Positions 1 through 11,510 of a DNA stretch of 64,000 bases are shown piece after piece. Numbering within the stretch: the stretch's first letter is position 1; each line of letters opens with the position of its first letter. Made by a program: the position numbers and the translations under genes. Origin of the DNA: Prionace glauca. Lineage: Eukaryota > Chordata > Chondrichthyes > Carcharhiniformes > Carcharhinidae. The stretch covers positions 8,057,432 through 8,121,431 of the forward strand of contig CM075760.1 of NCBI GenBank assembly GCA_037974335.1, in the 5' to 3' direction. The notes under the pieces were generated by a model. That model did not search any database and was not told the origin of the DNA. It was given only the letters and a program-made list of their open reading frames with translations.

Positions 1-69
1 TGTTTGACTGCGTGGTGAGCCACGAGGATCTACCGACTCCTTTGAGAAAATCCATCTCCAAGGAAACAG
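1..69 (+). CDS. Ig heavy-chain constant domain, 3' end of exon (partial, Cmu3-like)
   Basis: The window opens inside an exon. From base 2 it reads FDCVVSHEDLPTPLRKSISKE and ends at a clean donor (ACAG followed by GTGAGC at 70) in phase 1. The Cys in DCVVSHE is the second conserved cysteine of an Ig C domain (YxCxVxHE pattern), and LPTPLRKSI is typical of the end of the third CH domain of IgM-type chains. It splices in phase to the next CH exon at 545. The upstream exons (V, D, J and earlier C domains of the shark-type cluster) lie outside the window. The IgM assignment is from memory of the family; IgW or IgNAR are less likely alternatives. Confidence 0.8.
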
Positions 70-544
70 GTGAGCGGCGAAAATGAAACAATAGGTCATG
101 AATTGTGTCTGTTTACGGTGCCAATAAAAGAAGAAGCTTTCCTGTTGGCTTGATTGATTTATTGGCAAATTAGATAGGCCAACTTGTACTTCCTTCAACT
201 GAGCTCTGTGATGAATTACAGGGAAATCAAGATAGGCATATGAAACAGAAAGGAATAAGAGGGCTTGCTTTCAAGGTGGAAAGTGGCTGGTGTGAATAAT
301 ACATACCAGCATTGAACAGTTGGGCCCAATGACATGAAAAAAAACCGTACAAACATGCAATGCCAGTTTCCAGTTCAACTGTAGAATTTCTCAGGGAGAA
401 GGAATTCACACACTCAGCTGGAAAAGAGAATTCTCACCAGAGGGGAATATGGCAAAGTTTTGTATTAGCTGCAAAGCATGTTTATTTCATCTTTTCTGTC
501 AGGAATTCTCCATTATGCTTACATCTAATGCACATTTTCTGCAG
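70..544 (+). other. Intron between the last two CH exons
   Basis: A 475-base intron bounded by GTGAGC at 70 and the pyrimidine-rich acceptor CATTTTCTGCAG ending at 544. Both sides are phase 1. I see no gene or clear repeat inside it. Confidence 0.75.
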
Positions 545-915
545 ATCCAAGTCCGCTGAAACCATCCGTCTCTGTCCTCCTGCCCTCGGCAGAAGAAGTC
601 TCCGCTCAGAGTTTCGTCTTCCTCAGCTGCTTAGTGAGAGGTTTCTCTCCCCGAGAGATCTTCGTCAAGTGGACCATCGATGACACGCCGGTGAATCCCG
701 GGAACTACAGGAACACCGAGGTGGTGGCGGAGAACGGCAATAGCTCCTTCTTCATGTACAGCCTATTATCAATTGCAGCAGAGGAATGGTTCAGCGGCGC
801 TTCTTACTCCTGTGTGGTGGGACATGAAGCCATCCCCTTGAAGATTATCAACAGAACGGTTAATAAATCCAGTGGTAAACCCAGTTTTGTGAACATTTCC
901 AAACGTTGTCCATGA
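545..915 (+). CDS. Ig heavy-chain terminal constant domain with secretory tail (Cmu4-like)
   Basis: The exon joins the preceding one in phase 1 (G+AT gives Asp). The domain begins [15 protein letters not shown], has the first cysteine in [11 protein letters not shown], the tryptophan in FVKWTIDD, and the second cysteine in [12 protein letters not shown]. These are hallmarks of the last CH domain of a secreted heavy chain, in which the domain pairs with its partner in the Fc. It ends [17 protein letters not shown] and a stop at 913-915. The N-glycosylation site NIS and a penultimate Cys, both typical of a mu secretory tail used for polymerisation, are present. The tail is several residues shorter than the shark IgM tails I remember, so this cluster may encode a variant or a decayed secreted form. 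Wording and context fit IgM best. Confidence 0.85.
875..880 (+). promoter_or_regulatory. In-domain splice donor for the membrane form
   Basis: GTAAAC sits inside the terminal CH exon in the codons for Ser-Ser-Gly-Lys. Cutting after base 874 leaves phase 1, which matches the membrane exon that starts at 4031. The same solution, a cryptic donor GGTAAAC in the last mu domain, is used by mammalian IgM. Choice between this donor and the polyA site at 948 would give membrane or secreted chains. Confidence 0.75.
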
Positions 916-947
916 GAAACTCCATATTGCATTTCCAACGTTAAAAT

Positions 948-953
948 AATAAA
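948..953 (+). promoter_or_regulatory. PolyA signal of the secreted Ig transcript
   Basis: AATAAA lies 33 bases after the stop codon at 913-915 and is followed by T-rich DNA. This is a very short 3' UTR, as expected for the secretory mRNA. Confidence 0.7.
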
Positions 954-3900
954 ATCATTTTGTTCTACTTGTGTTTAAAAAAAAATCAGGCCAATTAATT
1001 TTGTTTCCCATACTTGTCAAGTGAAGAACTGATAGGTTGAAGTAGGATAGTTGTCAGTCAAATGCCCCAGTCTTAGAGAACCAGTTCGCCTGGTTGAGAC
1101 ACAACACAAAGCGGATGCGACTGATGCATAATTCCACTTCAGCAACTTTCCTCCAGTTGCAGGGAGATGTGAGAAAGTTCCATTTCCCAGAAATAAATGT
1201 ATAACTGTTCAATACAGATGTCTCATTTCTAGTTGTTTTTTCTCAATCCCATCAAAGTTTTAGAACTAAAGTGAGAACCAACTAAGAGTAGGAACCTGAA
1301 TTATCTCAACTGTAGATGTGAGAATTGACAATTTTAAACCACTCTGCACTGACTTAATCAACACAGAGAGGGAAAGGACAACTGTTAACGCATTATGACT
1401 CTGCAAAGAGGACAAAGGACAATTCTTCACCAACAATGCGCAGACTCGGCAACCACTCACTGCCCTCTGAACTCAGTTACCATTGGCATCAAAGTGGGCT
1501 TCCATCCCACTGCCTGAAATTTTAAAACCTGCTTCATGGGAATCATGTGCAGCATCCGTATGTATGCAGCACAACATCATGCAAACGTGTCCGGTTACAT
1601 TGGTCCCTTTTGATCATATGATAAATTGAATTTGAATGGCCCAATAATACACTGGTGATTGGGTATTACCAGTTGCTTCAGTTTTTCCACTGACATTCCG
1701 AGGGCTGATCACTGAACTGTTACTTTCATTAGGCTAAAATCACGACAGCTCGCATTGAAATATATCCATGACCAGAAAAAGGCAACCATTGCAGTAATAC
1801 ACACTGACAGGGCCACCTTGAGTTCATAGTGCGCGTTTAAACTTGCAGGAATAATAGAAATGCTCACATACTGACACAGGCATACAAACAAACAGGCAAA
1901 TACATCTCCACAAACACACACAGACTCAGGAGCAAACACAGCCGCTAATATTAATAACCCATCTCCTCTCATGAATTCAAACACATTAATGTTAAAACTG
2001 TCTTATAAAGCGACACAGGCATGGACACGCACGCACATACATCAACAAACGCAGACATCCGTAAATACAAGCCAGCATGTATTAATACATTCACGGGCCC
2101 AAACATAGACACAAACATGAGCATGTTCGCAGATACAAGAAAACAAACACTAATAAAGACCCCTATTATCACACCTGGAGACATCAACATTCACCAATTC
2201 GTACATATAGACATTCACCAACACAGGTACATACAATGTCAAGCACACACATGAAGACAAAAACATTAAGATGCTCACTTACACGGCGGTGCACAAACTG
2301 TTCCATAACCATAAGCACTGATGATTATGATCACATCAACTCACCTCATTCGGTACATTAATACATAAACATAAACATTGATACATAAACACACCCAATA
2401 AACTCTCACTTGCTAAACAATGATAAGCAGACATAAAAATTGACACATTAGCACACACGTGCAGGCATAGCGATGAATAACTACAAAGTACACATATTAA
2501 TGCAGGCAAATGAATACACATAATATGGCTCATTTTCAGATAAACATGTACATTATCTTTAATATTCCCGTATGGTAGTACAGAGCTTGATCATCACTGA
2601 ACAAAGAGATATGTCACAGATTTCCATATTGCACTCAGCAGGACATTCCCACAACCACCAAACATCTATTACTTAATGATAGTAGTGAGTGTGGCGCACC
2701 TAACGCCGTGAAGTTGCATGCATTGAAATTCAGAGCCCTGTTCTATTGAGACAGAAAGAACATGTACACGTGTGTGTCTGTTCCCCCTGAACAAAATAGG
2801 CGACAGCCGCGCTCAGGTTCATTTCTCAGAGTCAAGCTGCCTGGTTTGATTTTAAACAAAACATGGTAGTTAACACTGAGTCAACATTTATCTACTCCAT
2901 TCAACTTGGAAAAAAGTCTTTACCCATCGGAGTCCATTTGCCAACCAATCAACAGTCTCTTGTTATGAAAAATAACTTGTAATCCCCTTCACATTTTGTA
3001 TTCTTATGAATGCAAATATTAAAGCCCAAGCAATCAGGAAGGACAGGCTATATGTGGTATTTAATTAAAAATGTATTATTAATTTACATTCTGTAAAACA
3101 TGACTTTATTACATGTTGGTCTGTCACAGACAGAAACCATGTTTTCCTTCAGAAACCGAGATAAGCTCATAATTTGCAAACACAAACGAACAAAAATATA
3201 ACTCATCTGATCATCATGGGTAATATTCCACAGTAGTAACCTAAATTTATCTCAAAAATTGTAAATCGTAAGAACATAAGATATTCTTTTAGGACTAGTC
3301 CATAGACCCAATATGGAATTGATCAGCATTCAATAGGATAATGTCTGGTATTTGGTCTCACTGCTATTTCTCAATCATTCCTCATATCCTTTGGTTTCTT
3401 AAAAAAAAAATCAAAGATACCTCCAACCCAACCCAACCAACAAACGTGAAGAATTCCGAAGTTTCAAAACCCCGATGAAAAGAAAGTCTCCTCATCTCAG
3501 TCATCAACGACGCTCGCTCATCAAAAGTCTGCACTCCCGTTTTGTTTTTGTTTTGCATTCGCCGTCCAGCAGAAACAGTGTCAAACCCCTTCCGATTATT
3601 TGTTGTCTCAACAAGGAAATTTCTCACGTTCTTCGACATTCGAGAGAATATAGACCTAATTTATTCAACTCAGCTCAGTTAACTTCCCTTGCTTGGCCTT
3701 CAGAATATATTTGCTGATAGTTAGTACAAAATTAAAGCAGACTAAGGGAGTGTCTGGCAATGAAGAAAATGCATAATAGTTTCGAACATTGCACATGAAA
3801 TAAACTCGGAGGTGCAGTTAGTAACATAGATACATTGCTGAGAATGAGCAATTAACAACATTGCGTTAATTGATTACATTATTAGCAAACAAACTTTAAA

Positions 3901-4030
3901 GATGACATTATAGAGCAAAATAATACCCGAACGAAGATAAAAGTGAGAAAATCAAGATAAAAACGAAGATAAAAGATAAAACCCAGTATGATATCATGCA
4001 TTAACTGTCTCCTCCTCGCCAACTCCATAG
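954..4030 (+). other. Intron between secretory and membrane exons
   Basis: About 3.1 kb between the secretory polyA site and the first membrane exon. It contains a degenerate ACA-rich stretch (1860-2530) and A-rich simple DNA near 3895-3975. I found no other gene in it. Confidence 0.6.
1860..2530. repeat. Degenerate ACA/CATA-rich low-complexity stretch
   Basis: Many imperfect copies of short units such as ACACAAACA, CATAAACA and GACACA. The short ORFs here on both strands are composition artefacts rich in Met, Cys, Val or Thr, His. It reads as an old decayed tandem array. Confidence 0.6.
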
Positions 4031-4297
4031 ATTCCACAAATACAAGCTGGATTGAAGACAATGAGGATTATAACGGCAACAACTGGACAACCGCTTCCAC
4101 ATTCATCTTCCTGTTCTTCCTGAGTTTGTCCTACAGCGCTGCAGTGACTCTGATGAAGGTGGGATGATCAGTCCACTCACATTTCAGACTGAGAGAAAAG
4201 TGACAAAATGTTTTATTGTTTAAAAAACTCTCACATTAATGTCTCAGATCATAAACATCTGCTTCAATATTGTATCTCTCTTTTACAGATCGAGTGA
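4031..4297 (+). CDS. Ig heavy-chain membrane exons TM1 and TM2
   Basis: TM1 (4031-4158) follows acceptor CTCCATAG and, joined in phase 1 to the donor at 875, reads Asp then STNTSWIEDNEDYNGNN. This acidic extracellular linker is followed by WTTASTFIFLFFLSLSY and SAAVTLMK, a transmembrane helix of the type shared by B-cell receptor heavy chains (WTTASTF...LFK in IgM). An N-W-T glycosylation site sits next to the membrane. The donor is AAG/GTGGGA at 4159. After 130 bases a strong acceptor (TATCTCTCTTTTACAG, ending 4288) leads to ATC GAG TGA, giving a short cytoplasmic end K-I-E in place of the usual K-V-K. TM1 is very secure; TM2 is inferred from splice signals and phase. Confidence 0.85.
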
Positions 4298-4494
4298 TCG
4301 GTTTAATCTTTGGACGCTGTTGATTTTCCCTGAGCTGATTATTAGGATCTCTGCATGGCACAAATTCAAAGAGGTCATTCAGCCCACCGAGTCTGCTCCG
4401 ACTCTCCAATAGAGCATTTAGCCGTCTTGATCCGCGTTTTTGCCGCATTAATTCCCCTAATCTGCACTAACCACGGACAATCCACCTAATTTGC

Positions 4495-4638
4495 ACACCT
4501 TTCGACTGTGAAGTAAACCCACGCAGTCCCGGGGAGAACGTGCAAATTCAACATAGGCAGGCGCCCGAGACTGGAATTGACCCCGAGTCCCCGGGTGCTG
4601 TGAAACAGCGGGGCTAACCACTGTGCCACCGTGGCATC
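4495..4638 (-). mobile_element. tRNA-derived shark SINE, 5' part
   Basis: Read on the - strand it starts with GGTGGCACAGTGGTTAGC, the tRNA-like head of the abundant elasmobranch SINE, with a B-box-like GGTCAATTCC and then the conserved GCACGTTCTCCCC body. It is 3'-truncated relative to the copy at 11905-12192. Confidence 0.75.
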
Positions 4639-4639
4639 T

Positions 4640-6105
4640 TGATAATTCAATCTATGGACATTTCTAACTGACGGAAGTGGTTTGAAAAAACTCCACAATT
4701 CTCAATTGATAAGCAACTTTTAACTAAATGCTTCAAATCCATGAAAAGTTTGCTTTATTTCTTGTTTCCTCTTTTACTTTCAGTGATTAATTAGATTTCG
4801 GACAATTTTTCTCCACCTGTTTATCCATGTAGTGGTGCTGTGGAAATGTATTGCATTATTTTAGCGATCCTCAGATTTAAACCAACCTCAGTTAAGAGAT
4901 AACAACGTAAATTGTGTTTCATTTTCTGTTTTAACTGAATGAGAGAATCGCGGCATTCATATAATTGAATCTTGACGATTCAATGTTGTTCGAATTAATC
5001 TGCAATTTAGTAGTAATTTCTTATTGCTATTTGTTCACTGCCTTTTATGCCTATGTCCTGTTTTCCCTATATTTCGTCGATATTCAGTTCAGTTGACATA
5101 CACAACTGGAGCCAACTTCAAAAGAAATCTTTCTGTAAAATGTTATGAAATTGTGAATAAAGATTGAGGCATAAATGGATTAACATTAATAAATGCTTAG
5201 ATTCACAGTTTTCTCGTATCGCTGTATTTTCTCGATCAAATATCCCTTTCCCACTCTGTCGCTTTTAACTTACAGGGTTTGTCACGGATCCTGTTTGGAT
5301 TTTGAGCGAACCCTCGATACTTCAGTGAAGTGGTCGCTGCGCCACCCAGTGTTTCATCAGTGAAAACACACCTCCATGTTACTGATGCATGCAGAGGCCA
5401 AGGTCTCTCTGAGTATCCATCTATCTCAATTTACACCCATTCAAATAATAACCTATCTTCCTTTTATTGCTGCAAAGAGATAACGTCACACTCATCCACA
5501 TTTTACTGCAACTGCTTTGCACATGCCCACACATTGAACCTGTTCAGAACACACTAAATCATGTCTGTATGTTTCTCAAAGCTCACTCTCACTCACCTTT
5601 TATCATCCGCAATTTTCGGAACAATACATTCAGTTCAATTTTAATATTAATTAACATATAATGTGAACAGTTGGGTCCGTGCACAGATTCCTGCAGTAAC
5701 CAACTTGACACTGAATGCCAACTCTTTGCTTTCTATCTGTTAACCAGCTTTCTGTCAATCTCAAAACATATCCTGCAATTCCATATGCTTTCACTTTACA
5801 TGGTTGTCTGTTATGTGAGACCTTGTTGAAATCCTTCTGAAAGAGTCAATAAACCCATGGGCTCACATCCCTTTCTGAACTATAATGTCTCGGAGATTCC
5901 TGCCTGCACTGGACCTGGTTGTAAGGGAGACAAGACGCAGCAACACCACTCCAACCACTTCCCTAAACTCCCACACTCACCCCAACTCTCAGTGCTTCAC
6001 TCCTTGCAACTCTGAACTCCATGTGGAGCTCCATGAGTGGGCAGATTTCACAGTCCTCAGTTTGGTAGTTTATATTTGGGCATGTTCAACTCATTAACCT
6101 GTTTG
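4640..6105. other. Region without recognised genes
   Basis: AT-rich DNA with only short ORFs that show no family features. It probably contains the 3' UTR of the membrane Ig transcript and intergenic sequence. I see no clear repeat family in it. Confidence 0.5.
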
Positions 6106-6109
6106 AAGT

Positions 6110-7005
6110 CATTGCACCCCTCCCCCTCTGGGTCTGAGTGACCATCGAGGGGTGACGGCCTTGGAAGTCTTTTTTGGAGTTTCAATGCTGGGTGCGGTTC
6201 CTCCTGCTCAGCCTCGGAAGTGAGTGGGGTTCAGCAGACCCGAGCTCGCCTCTCCCACCATGAGCGTTGTGGCCCAAGTTCCCTTCATCGGGAGACAAAT
6301 GTTGTCGAGAGGCTAAACCCGCTGTGTCCATTTCAGTCTCCGAGGTAATCACTGGCGGAGGTGGAGAGCAGTACCCGGAGTGCCTGGAATTCTTTCCTAA
6401 TTTCCCGGTGCGCTGGGAATTGATTTTTCCTGCATGACTGGGGGTTGATGGCTTGTAGATGATTCCCATAGGATGGTATCTCCCAAACGGACTTGATAGG
6501 AAACTGGTCCTGTTCCTGTACCAAACATGCGTCATAACCACGCGGATCCATTGCCATGATTCTTTACTAATAACCTATCAACTGTCTTTAAGTGCCTCTC
6601 CCTGTTGGTGGGCACTGAGTGTCATCTCCCGCCCTTTGAAGATCAGGCGTAACTTTGGGCAGAGTAATTTTCCCTTGAGCAAATCTGCGTGGGCTAGTCC
6701 AGTTGTTGAACGGGGGTGGGGGGGGGGGGATGGGTGTTGGGGGGAGCAGGGGGTGGAGTTGGGGTGTGTGTCACCCTATAACTGAGGATGAAACTGGATG
6801 GTTTTAATGTCCAAGGAGGCTGTGGGATGATTTTCTGAATCTGCTTTTACTGTTTAGGCTGCTCTTTCGGCCAGGCCGTTGGATGATGGGTAATATGGAC
6901 ACTGTCCTAACGTGTCAAATTCTGTTCAACTTCATGCAATGCACAAAGTCCTGGCAGACAAAGGGTGGTCCATTTTCAGACCACCCTTTATCTGCCAGGA
7001 TCCCG
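6110..7005 (-). mobile_element. Fossil Ty3/Gypsy-like LTR retroelement, 3' part of pol
   Basis: On the - strand the segment near 6870-6990 carries traces of a retroelement integrase core (an SxNGPPF motif, then a segment resembling the HPSSNGLAERA region), followed by sequence resembling the integrase C-terminal part. It is a broken, old fragment with several breaks and no recognised LTR. It is bordered by a CR1 LINE at about 7010. Confidence 0.55.
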
Positions 7006-7009
7006 GGTG

Positions 7010-8085
7010 TCAAGAAAGAGGCGTGACTTGATCGGTTGGCTGAAAAGATTAAGGCTCATGAAATACAAGGCCAGGTATCTAGATGGGTTGAGAACTGGCT
7101 TGGTAAGAGGAGACAGAGAATAGTAGTGGAAGGGTCTTTTTCTAGCTGGAGGTCTGTCACTAGTGGTGTGCCGCAGGGCTCAGCACTGGGAAATATTCTT
7201 TTTGTAGTATATATAAATGACTTGGAGGGAGTAAGGGTGTGATCAACAAATTTGCAGATGACACTAAGATGGCTGGATTGGTGGACAGTGAGGTGCAGTG
7301 TCTGGCAATACAATGGGGTATAGATAGGCTGGTATATTGGGCAGATATATGGCAAATGGAGTTTAATCCTGATAAATGTGAGGTGATGCATTTTGGCCGG
7401 AATAATGTAGGGGGAAGTTATATGATAAAGGGTAAGCCTATTAAGAGTATAGAAACGCAGAGGGACCTTGGGGTGCAAGTGCATAAGTCTTTGACGGTGG
7501 CAGTACAAGTGGAGAAGGCTGAGAAGAAAGCTTATGTTAGCCTTTATAGGAAGGGGTATAGAGTATAAGAGCTAGAGTCTAATGTTGCAGTTGTATAGAA
7601 CGATGGTTAGGCCACATTTGGAGTACTGCGTCCAGTTCTGGTCGCCTTACTACTGGAAGGATGTGGAGACTCTGGAGAGAGTGCAGAGGAGGTTTACCAG
7701 GATGCTGCCTGGTAGGGAAGGACTGGGTTATGAGGAAATATTGAGCAAATTGGGGCTGTTTTCCCTTGAAAGACGACGACTGAGGGGGGATCTAATAGAA
7801 GTATATAAGATTATGAAGGGTATAGATAGAGTAAACAGTGGAAAGTAATTTCCTGTGTCAGAAACGCACAGTACGAAGGGCCACGGGCTTAGGTGAGGGG
7901 GGAGAGGTATAACACAGATGTTAGAGGGAGGTTTCTCGCGCAGAGGGTAATGGGGGTATGGAATGCTCTGCCAAGCAAGGTGGTGGAAGCAGGCACGCTG
8001 GAGTTGTTTAGGAGTGACTTAGACAGGCACATGAGTGGGTTGGAGATGGAGGGATATAGGAGATTGTTTTAAATAAGCTTCAATA
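7010..8085 (+). mobile_element. CR1-type LINE, old 5'-truncated copy
   Basis: Successive pieces in different frames (7036-7242, 7239-7568, 7582-7848) encode a CR1 reverse transcriptase: [16 protein letters not shown] (motif 4 region), then KFADDTKMAG with the catalytic FADD, CEVMHFGRNN, RDLGVQVHKSL, and the C-terminal VRPHLEYCVQFWSPYY and RRRLRGDLIEVYK. It starts within the thumb-proximal part of RT, so the endonuclease and RT N-terminus are gone. Frame changes and stops show that it is inactive and older than the copies at 29770 and 46985. Confidence 0.85.
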
Positions 8086-8344
8086 GCCTTGGGACGTCCC
8101 TGGTAATGTATAAGGATGTGGAGTGATACTAATGTTTTTCTCTTTTAATTCACAAGTATTAAGTCGGTCCGCCTTGTTGCTCAACGATGGACATACACGC
8201 GATGGGTCATACAAGGGCTGCTCTTGGATGTTCGAGGGTGGCCGAGTACTTCATGTCGTTAGTGTACGCTTAAACTGGACCAGATACTGGGCAAGACGAC
8301 AGCTCAGTGACTATCATGGTTTGCTGTGCAGACACATGGATTTG

Positions 8345-8625
8345 GGCCAGTGTCTATGGGAGTTTGTGCATTCTCCCCGTGCTTGCGTGGGTTTTCTCCG
8401 TGTGCTCCGGTTTCCTCCCAAACCCCAAAGATGTGCTATTCGGCTGATTGGATGTAATATATTGTCCCTAAATTAGTTTTCCCTCAATGTGGAATGCCAT
8501 AAGCATAGATAAGGTGGAGGGGAGGGGGCGGGGGGGAGGTACTGGTAATGTTAAAGTGGCGGCGTGGGCTCGTTGGGCCGAAGGGCCTGTTTCCCGGGCT
8601 GTTTTTGTTCTTTGTTCTTTGTATA
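8345..8625 (+). mobile_element. Shark SINE with LINE-like tail
   Basis: Contains the SINE body (GTGCATTCTCCCCGTGCTTG, CTCCGGTTTCCTCCCA, AAAGATGTGC) and ends with TTGGGCCGAAGGGCCTGTTT and a (TTTGTTC)n tail. The tail shared with CR1 elements suggests mobilisation by a CR1-type LINE. The tRNA-like head is missing or degraded. Confidence 0.75.
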
Positions 8626-8770
8626 AGTCGTGGAATCAGATTGAAATTAACGGTTATCTTCCTGAATCAGTGACATGGGCTCTCAGTCTAACCTCTCAGT
8701 CGGAACCTGCAGCGACACAGCCTAATTGGACATTGCAGACAGGCAGATTTGCTCGGACATGTTCCGATCA

Positions 8771-8847
8771 GTTTTTGTAGTGTAGTGGTTATCACGTCCA
8801 CCTCACACGCGAAAGGTTCCCAGTTCAGTTCAAACCGGGCAGAAACA
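8771..8847 (+). tRNA. tRNA-Val(CAC)-like gene, probably a pseudogene
   Basis: GTTTTTG at the 5' end pairs with CAGAAAC at the 3' end; the D arm TAGTGTAGTGGTTATCA and anticodon loop CCTCACACG (anticodon CAC) match vertebrate tRNA-Val. The T arm carries about four extra bases (a repeated AGTTC), which would disturb the T stem. The head is intact enough to be a recent gene copy, but function is doubtful. Confidence 0.6.
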
Positions 8848-8849
8848 TT

Positions 8850-9610
8850 CATTAAGTTTTCTCATGTGGCGTAAGGGAAAATTGTTTGATTTCAGTTTGT
8901 TGCTCCACATTATCCGAACCTCGATGTTAAAGACATGTTATTATTGCTCTGACATCACCCTCAAATGCTTTCTGTGAAAAGAGAAGTGCATTTTTTGACG
9001 CACTGACAGGAAAGTTCGCTTTTGACGCCGAGAACATATTGTCATCTCGTTCAGTCTCCAACAGAATTTAATGGGTTTCTAGGTGCAGACTAATATGGTT
9101 AATCACCATCTGAAATATCTGATAGTAGTGTGTGCTCAAAAAGACAGATACAAGTGATACTGTAAGTGAACTAAAGGAAATGGCGCACATTTCACAGAAG
9201 AATATTTTTAAATCGTTTTTCATCACTAAGAAACAGGAAAAAACACTCAGACAGATGAGGGAATCGAGACTCAGCGCGGATCTACTGGACTTTCCTGTAA
9301 AGAGCCGGAATTTATGCGCCTGAATGTTTCACACCCATAATAAAAAAGGTTCAAGGGCCACTAACAGATAATTCTTGATTTTCCTCCATTTAAATGTATT
9401 TGACTTTGTTTAAAAGCTGACGATAGTAAATCCCAAAATTGTGATCTGTATTACCCGGTGATTCGATTGGTTCTGTTGGTCAGTTATATTTTCAATTCAG
9501 TGATGTTCAATTTCAGAAATATTCAATTCATAATAAAGACATATGTGTTAAATAATGAATTGATACTAAATATTGAAACGAATAGTGAGTAATAATGTAC
9601 AATGAGCTTT
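8850..9610. other. Region without recognised genes
   Basis: AT-rich intergenic DNA. The short ORF at 9132-9323 has no family features. Confidence 0.45.
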
Positions 9611-9614
9611 GATA

Positions 9615-9696
9615 AATTGTCATCTGGACTCGAAACGTCCGCCCTTTTCACTTCTTACAGGGGCTGTCAGACATTGGGAGATTTTGGAGCATTCTG
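9615..9696 (+). repeat. Fragment of a dispersed elasmobranch repeat
   Basis: Contains CATCTGGACTCGAAACG, CCCTTTTCACTTCTTACAG and a decayed GCTGTCAGAC...GAGATTTTGGAGCATT end. The same module, better preserved, lies at 35880-36000. The CR1 copy at 9697 abuts its 3' end. Confidence 0.65.
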
Positions 9697-11290
9697 GACA
9701 AGTCCCCAGGACCGGATGGAATGCATCCGAGGGTTCTGAAAGAAATGGCGGAGGTGATAGTGGATGCCTTGGTGGTTATTTTCCAGACGTCGCTGGATTC
9801 CGGGGAAGTGCCGGAAGATTGGAAAACGGCTAATGTTACGCCGTTGTTTAAGAAGGGTGCCAGGCAAAAGGCGGGGAATTATAGGCCGGTTAGTTTAACG
9901 TCTGTGGTAGGTAAAATGTTAGAAACCGTCATTAAGGAGGAAATAGCGAGGCATCTTGAGGGGAATTGCTTGATAGGGCGGACGCAACACGGTTTCATTA
10001 AAGGGAAGTCGTGTCTGACAAATTTACTGGAGTTCTATGAGGATGTGTCTAGGGCAGTGGATGGAGGAGAGCCGGTGGATGTGGTCTTTCTGGATTTTCA
10101 GAAGGCGTTTGACAAGGTACCTCACAAGAGGTTATTGCAGAAGGTCAGGGGACATGGAGTTGGGGGTAGGGTGTTAGCGTGGATAGAGGATTGGTTGTCA
10201 AATAGGAGGCAGAGAGTGGGGGTCAATGGATGCTATTCGGATTGGCGGTTGGTGACTAGTGGGGTGCCCCAGGGGTCGGTGCTGGGGCCTCAGCTATTTA
10301 CCATTTATATAGATGATCTGGAGGAGGGAACCGAGTGCAGGGTGTCGAAATTTGCTGATGACACCAAGATTGGGGGAAAGGCAAATTGTGCGGAGGGTGT
10401 GGAGAGTCTGCAGAAGGATCTAGATAGGCTGGGCGAATGGGCCAGGAAATGGCAAATGGAATTCAATGTTGGCAAGTGTGAGGTGGTCCACTTTGGTAGG
10501 AGGAATGGTAGGAAGGACTATTACTTACGGGGCGAAAAACTGCAGCAGGCGACGGTGCAGAGGGACCTCGGGGTCCTTGTGCATGAGTCGCAAAAACCCA
10601 GCTTGCAGGTGCAGCAGGTGGTCAGGAAGGCGAATGGGATGCTGGCCTTCATAGCGAAGGGGATTGAATATAAAAGTAGGGAGGTCTTGCTGCAGCTGTA
10701 TAGGGCATTGGTGAGGCCGCAGCTGGAGTACTGTGTGCAGTTTTGGGCGCCGCACCTGCGCAAGGATGTTTTGGCCCTGGAGGGAGTGCAGAGGAGGTTT
10801 ACTCGGCTGATACCGGAGTTGAGGGGATTGAGCTATGAGGAGAGGCTGAATAAACTAGGCTTGTACTCGTTAGAGTTTAGAAGAATGAGGGGAGATCTCA
10901 TTGAGACGTATAAGATGATGAATGGGATGGATAGGATAGAGGTGGAGAGACTGTTCCCGCTCAAAAAAGACAGTAGGACTAGGGGGCACAGCCTCAAGAT
11001 AAAGGGGGGGCGGTTTAGAACAGAGTTGAGGAGGAACTTCTTCACTCAAAGGGTGGTGAATCTCTGGAATTCTCTGCCCGTTGAAGTGGTGGAGGCTGCC
11101 TCGCTAAATATTTTTAAGAAACGGGTTGATGGGTTTTTGATAAGAGAAGGGATTAAGGGTTATGGGGAGAGGGCGGGAAGGTGGAGCTGAGTCACGACAG
11201 ATCAGCCATGATCTTATTGAATGGCGGGGCAGGCTCGAAGGGCCAGATGGCCTACTCCTGCTCCTATTTCTTATGTTCTTATGTTCTTAT
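9697..11290 (+). mobile_element. CR1-type LINE, subfamily A, 5'-truncated with intact RT ORF
   Basis: An open frame runs without a stop from 9697 into the 489-residue ORF 9721-11190. It begins within RT at DKSPGPDGMHP and contains NYRPVSLTSVVGKMLE, QHGFIKGKSCLTNLLEF, VVFLDFQKAFDKVPH (catalytic Asp), [25 protein letters not shown] (catalytic FADD) and the CR1 C-terminal module ending near YGERAGRWS. The 3' tail is the (TTCTTATG)n microsatellite typical of the family. No endonuclease domain is present, so it cannot move on its own. The uninterrupted frame and close identity to copies at 12253, 23044, 37604 and 62558 suggest a young family. It inserted next to the repeat at 9615. Confidence 0.92.
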
Positions 11291-11437
11291 TTTCCCATCC
11301 GCAGTAATTTGCTTTTATAACTGAGGACATTTGGTTCAGATTATTCGAAGAAAGATGAAAATGATGCATTAACGAACGGGCAGAAATCATTGCTCCCTTA
11401 GATATTTGGGAGACGGAAGCTGTCAGGTGACCTGATA

Positions 11438-11510
11438 GCCGAAATAACTCAGTTGGGAGCGCGTTCAACTGAAGATCTAAAGGTCCCTGGTTCAATCCCT
11501 GGTTTTGGCA
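11438..11510 (+). tRNA. tRNA-Phe(GAA)-like gene
   Basis: 73 bases beginning GCCGAAATAACTCAGTTGGG and ending TTTTGGCA closely follow vertebrate tRNA-Phe. The acceptor stem pairs fully with one G-T pair; the anticodon loop CTGAAGA gives GAA. The anticodon stem has two mismatches (TTCAA against TCTAA), so it may be a decaying copy. Confidence 0.7.

Noticed and set aside
1709-2533. Cys/Val-rich ORFs on the - strand resembling membrane proteins
   Set aside because: Low-complexity ACA-rich DNA read in reverse; overlapping ORFs in several frames show the same bias.
6182-6557. 119- and 74-residue ORFs as novel proteins
   Set aside because: They lie inside the Ty3/Gypsy-like fossil and overlap in shifted frames.
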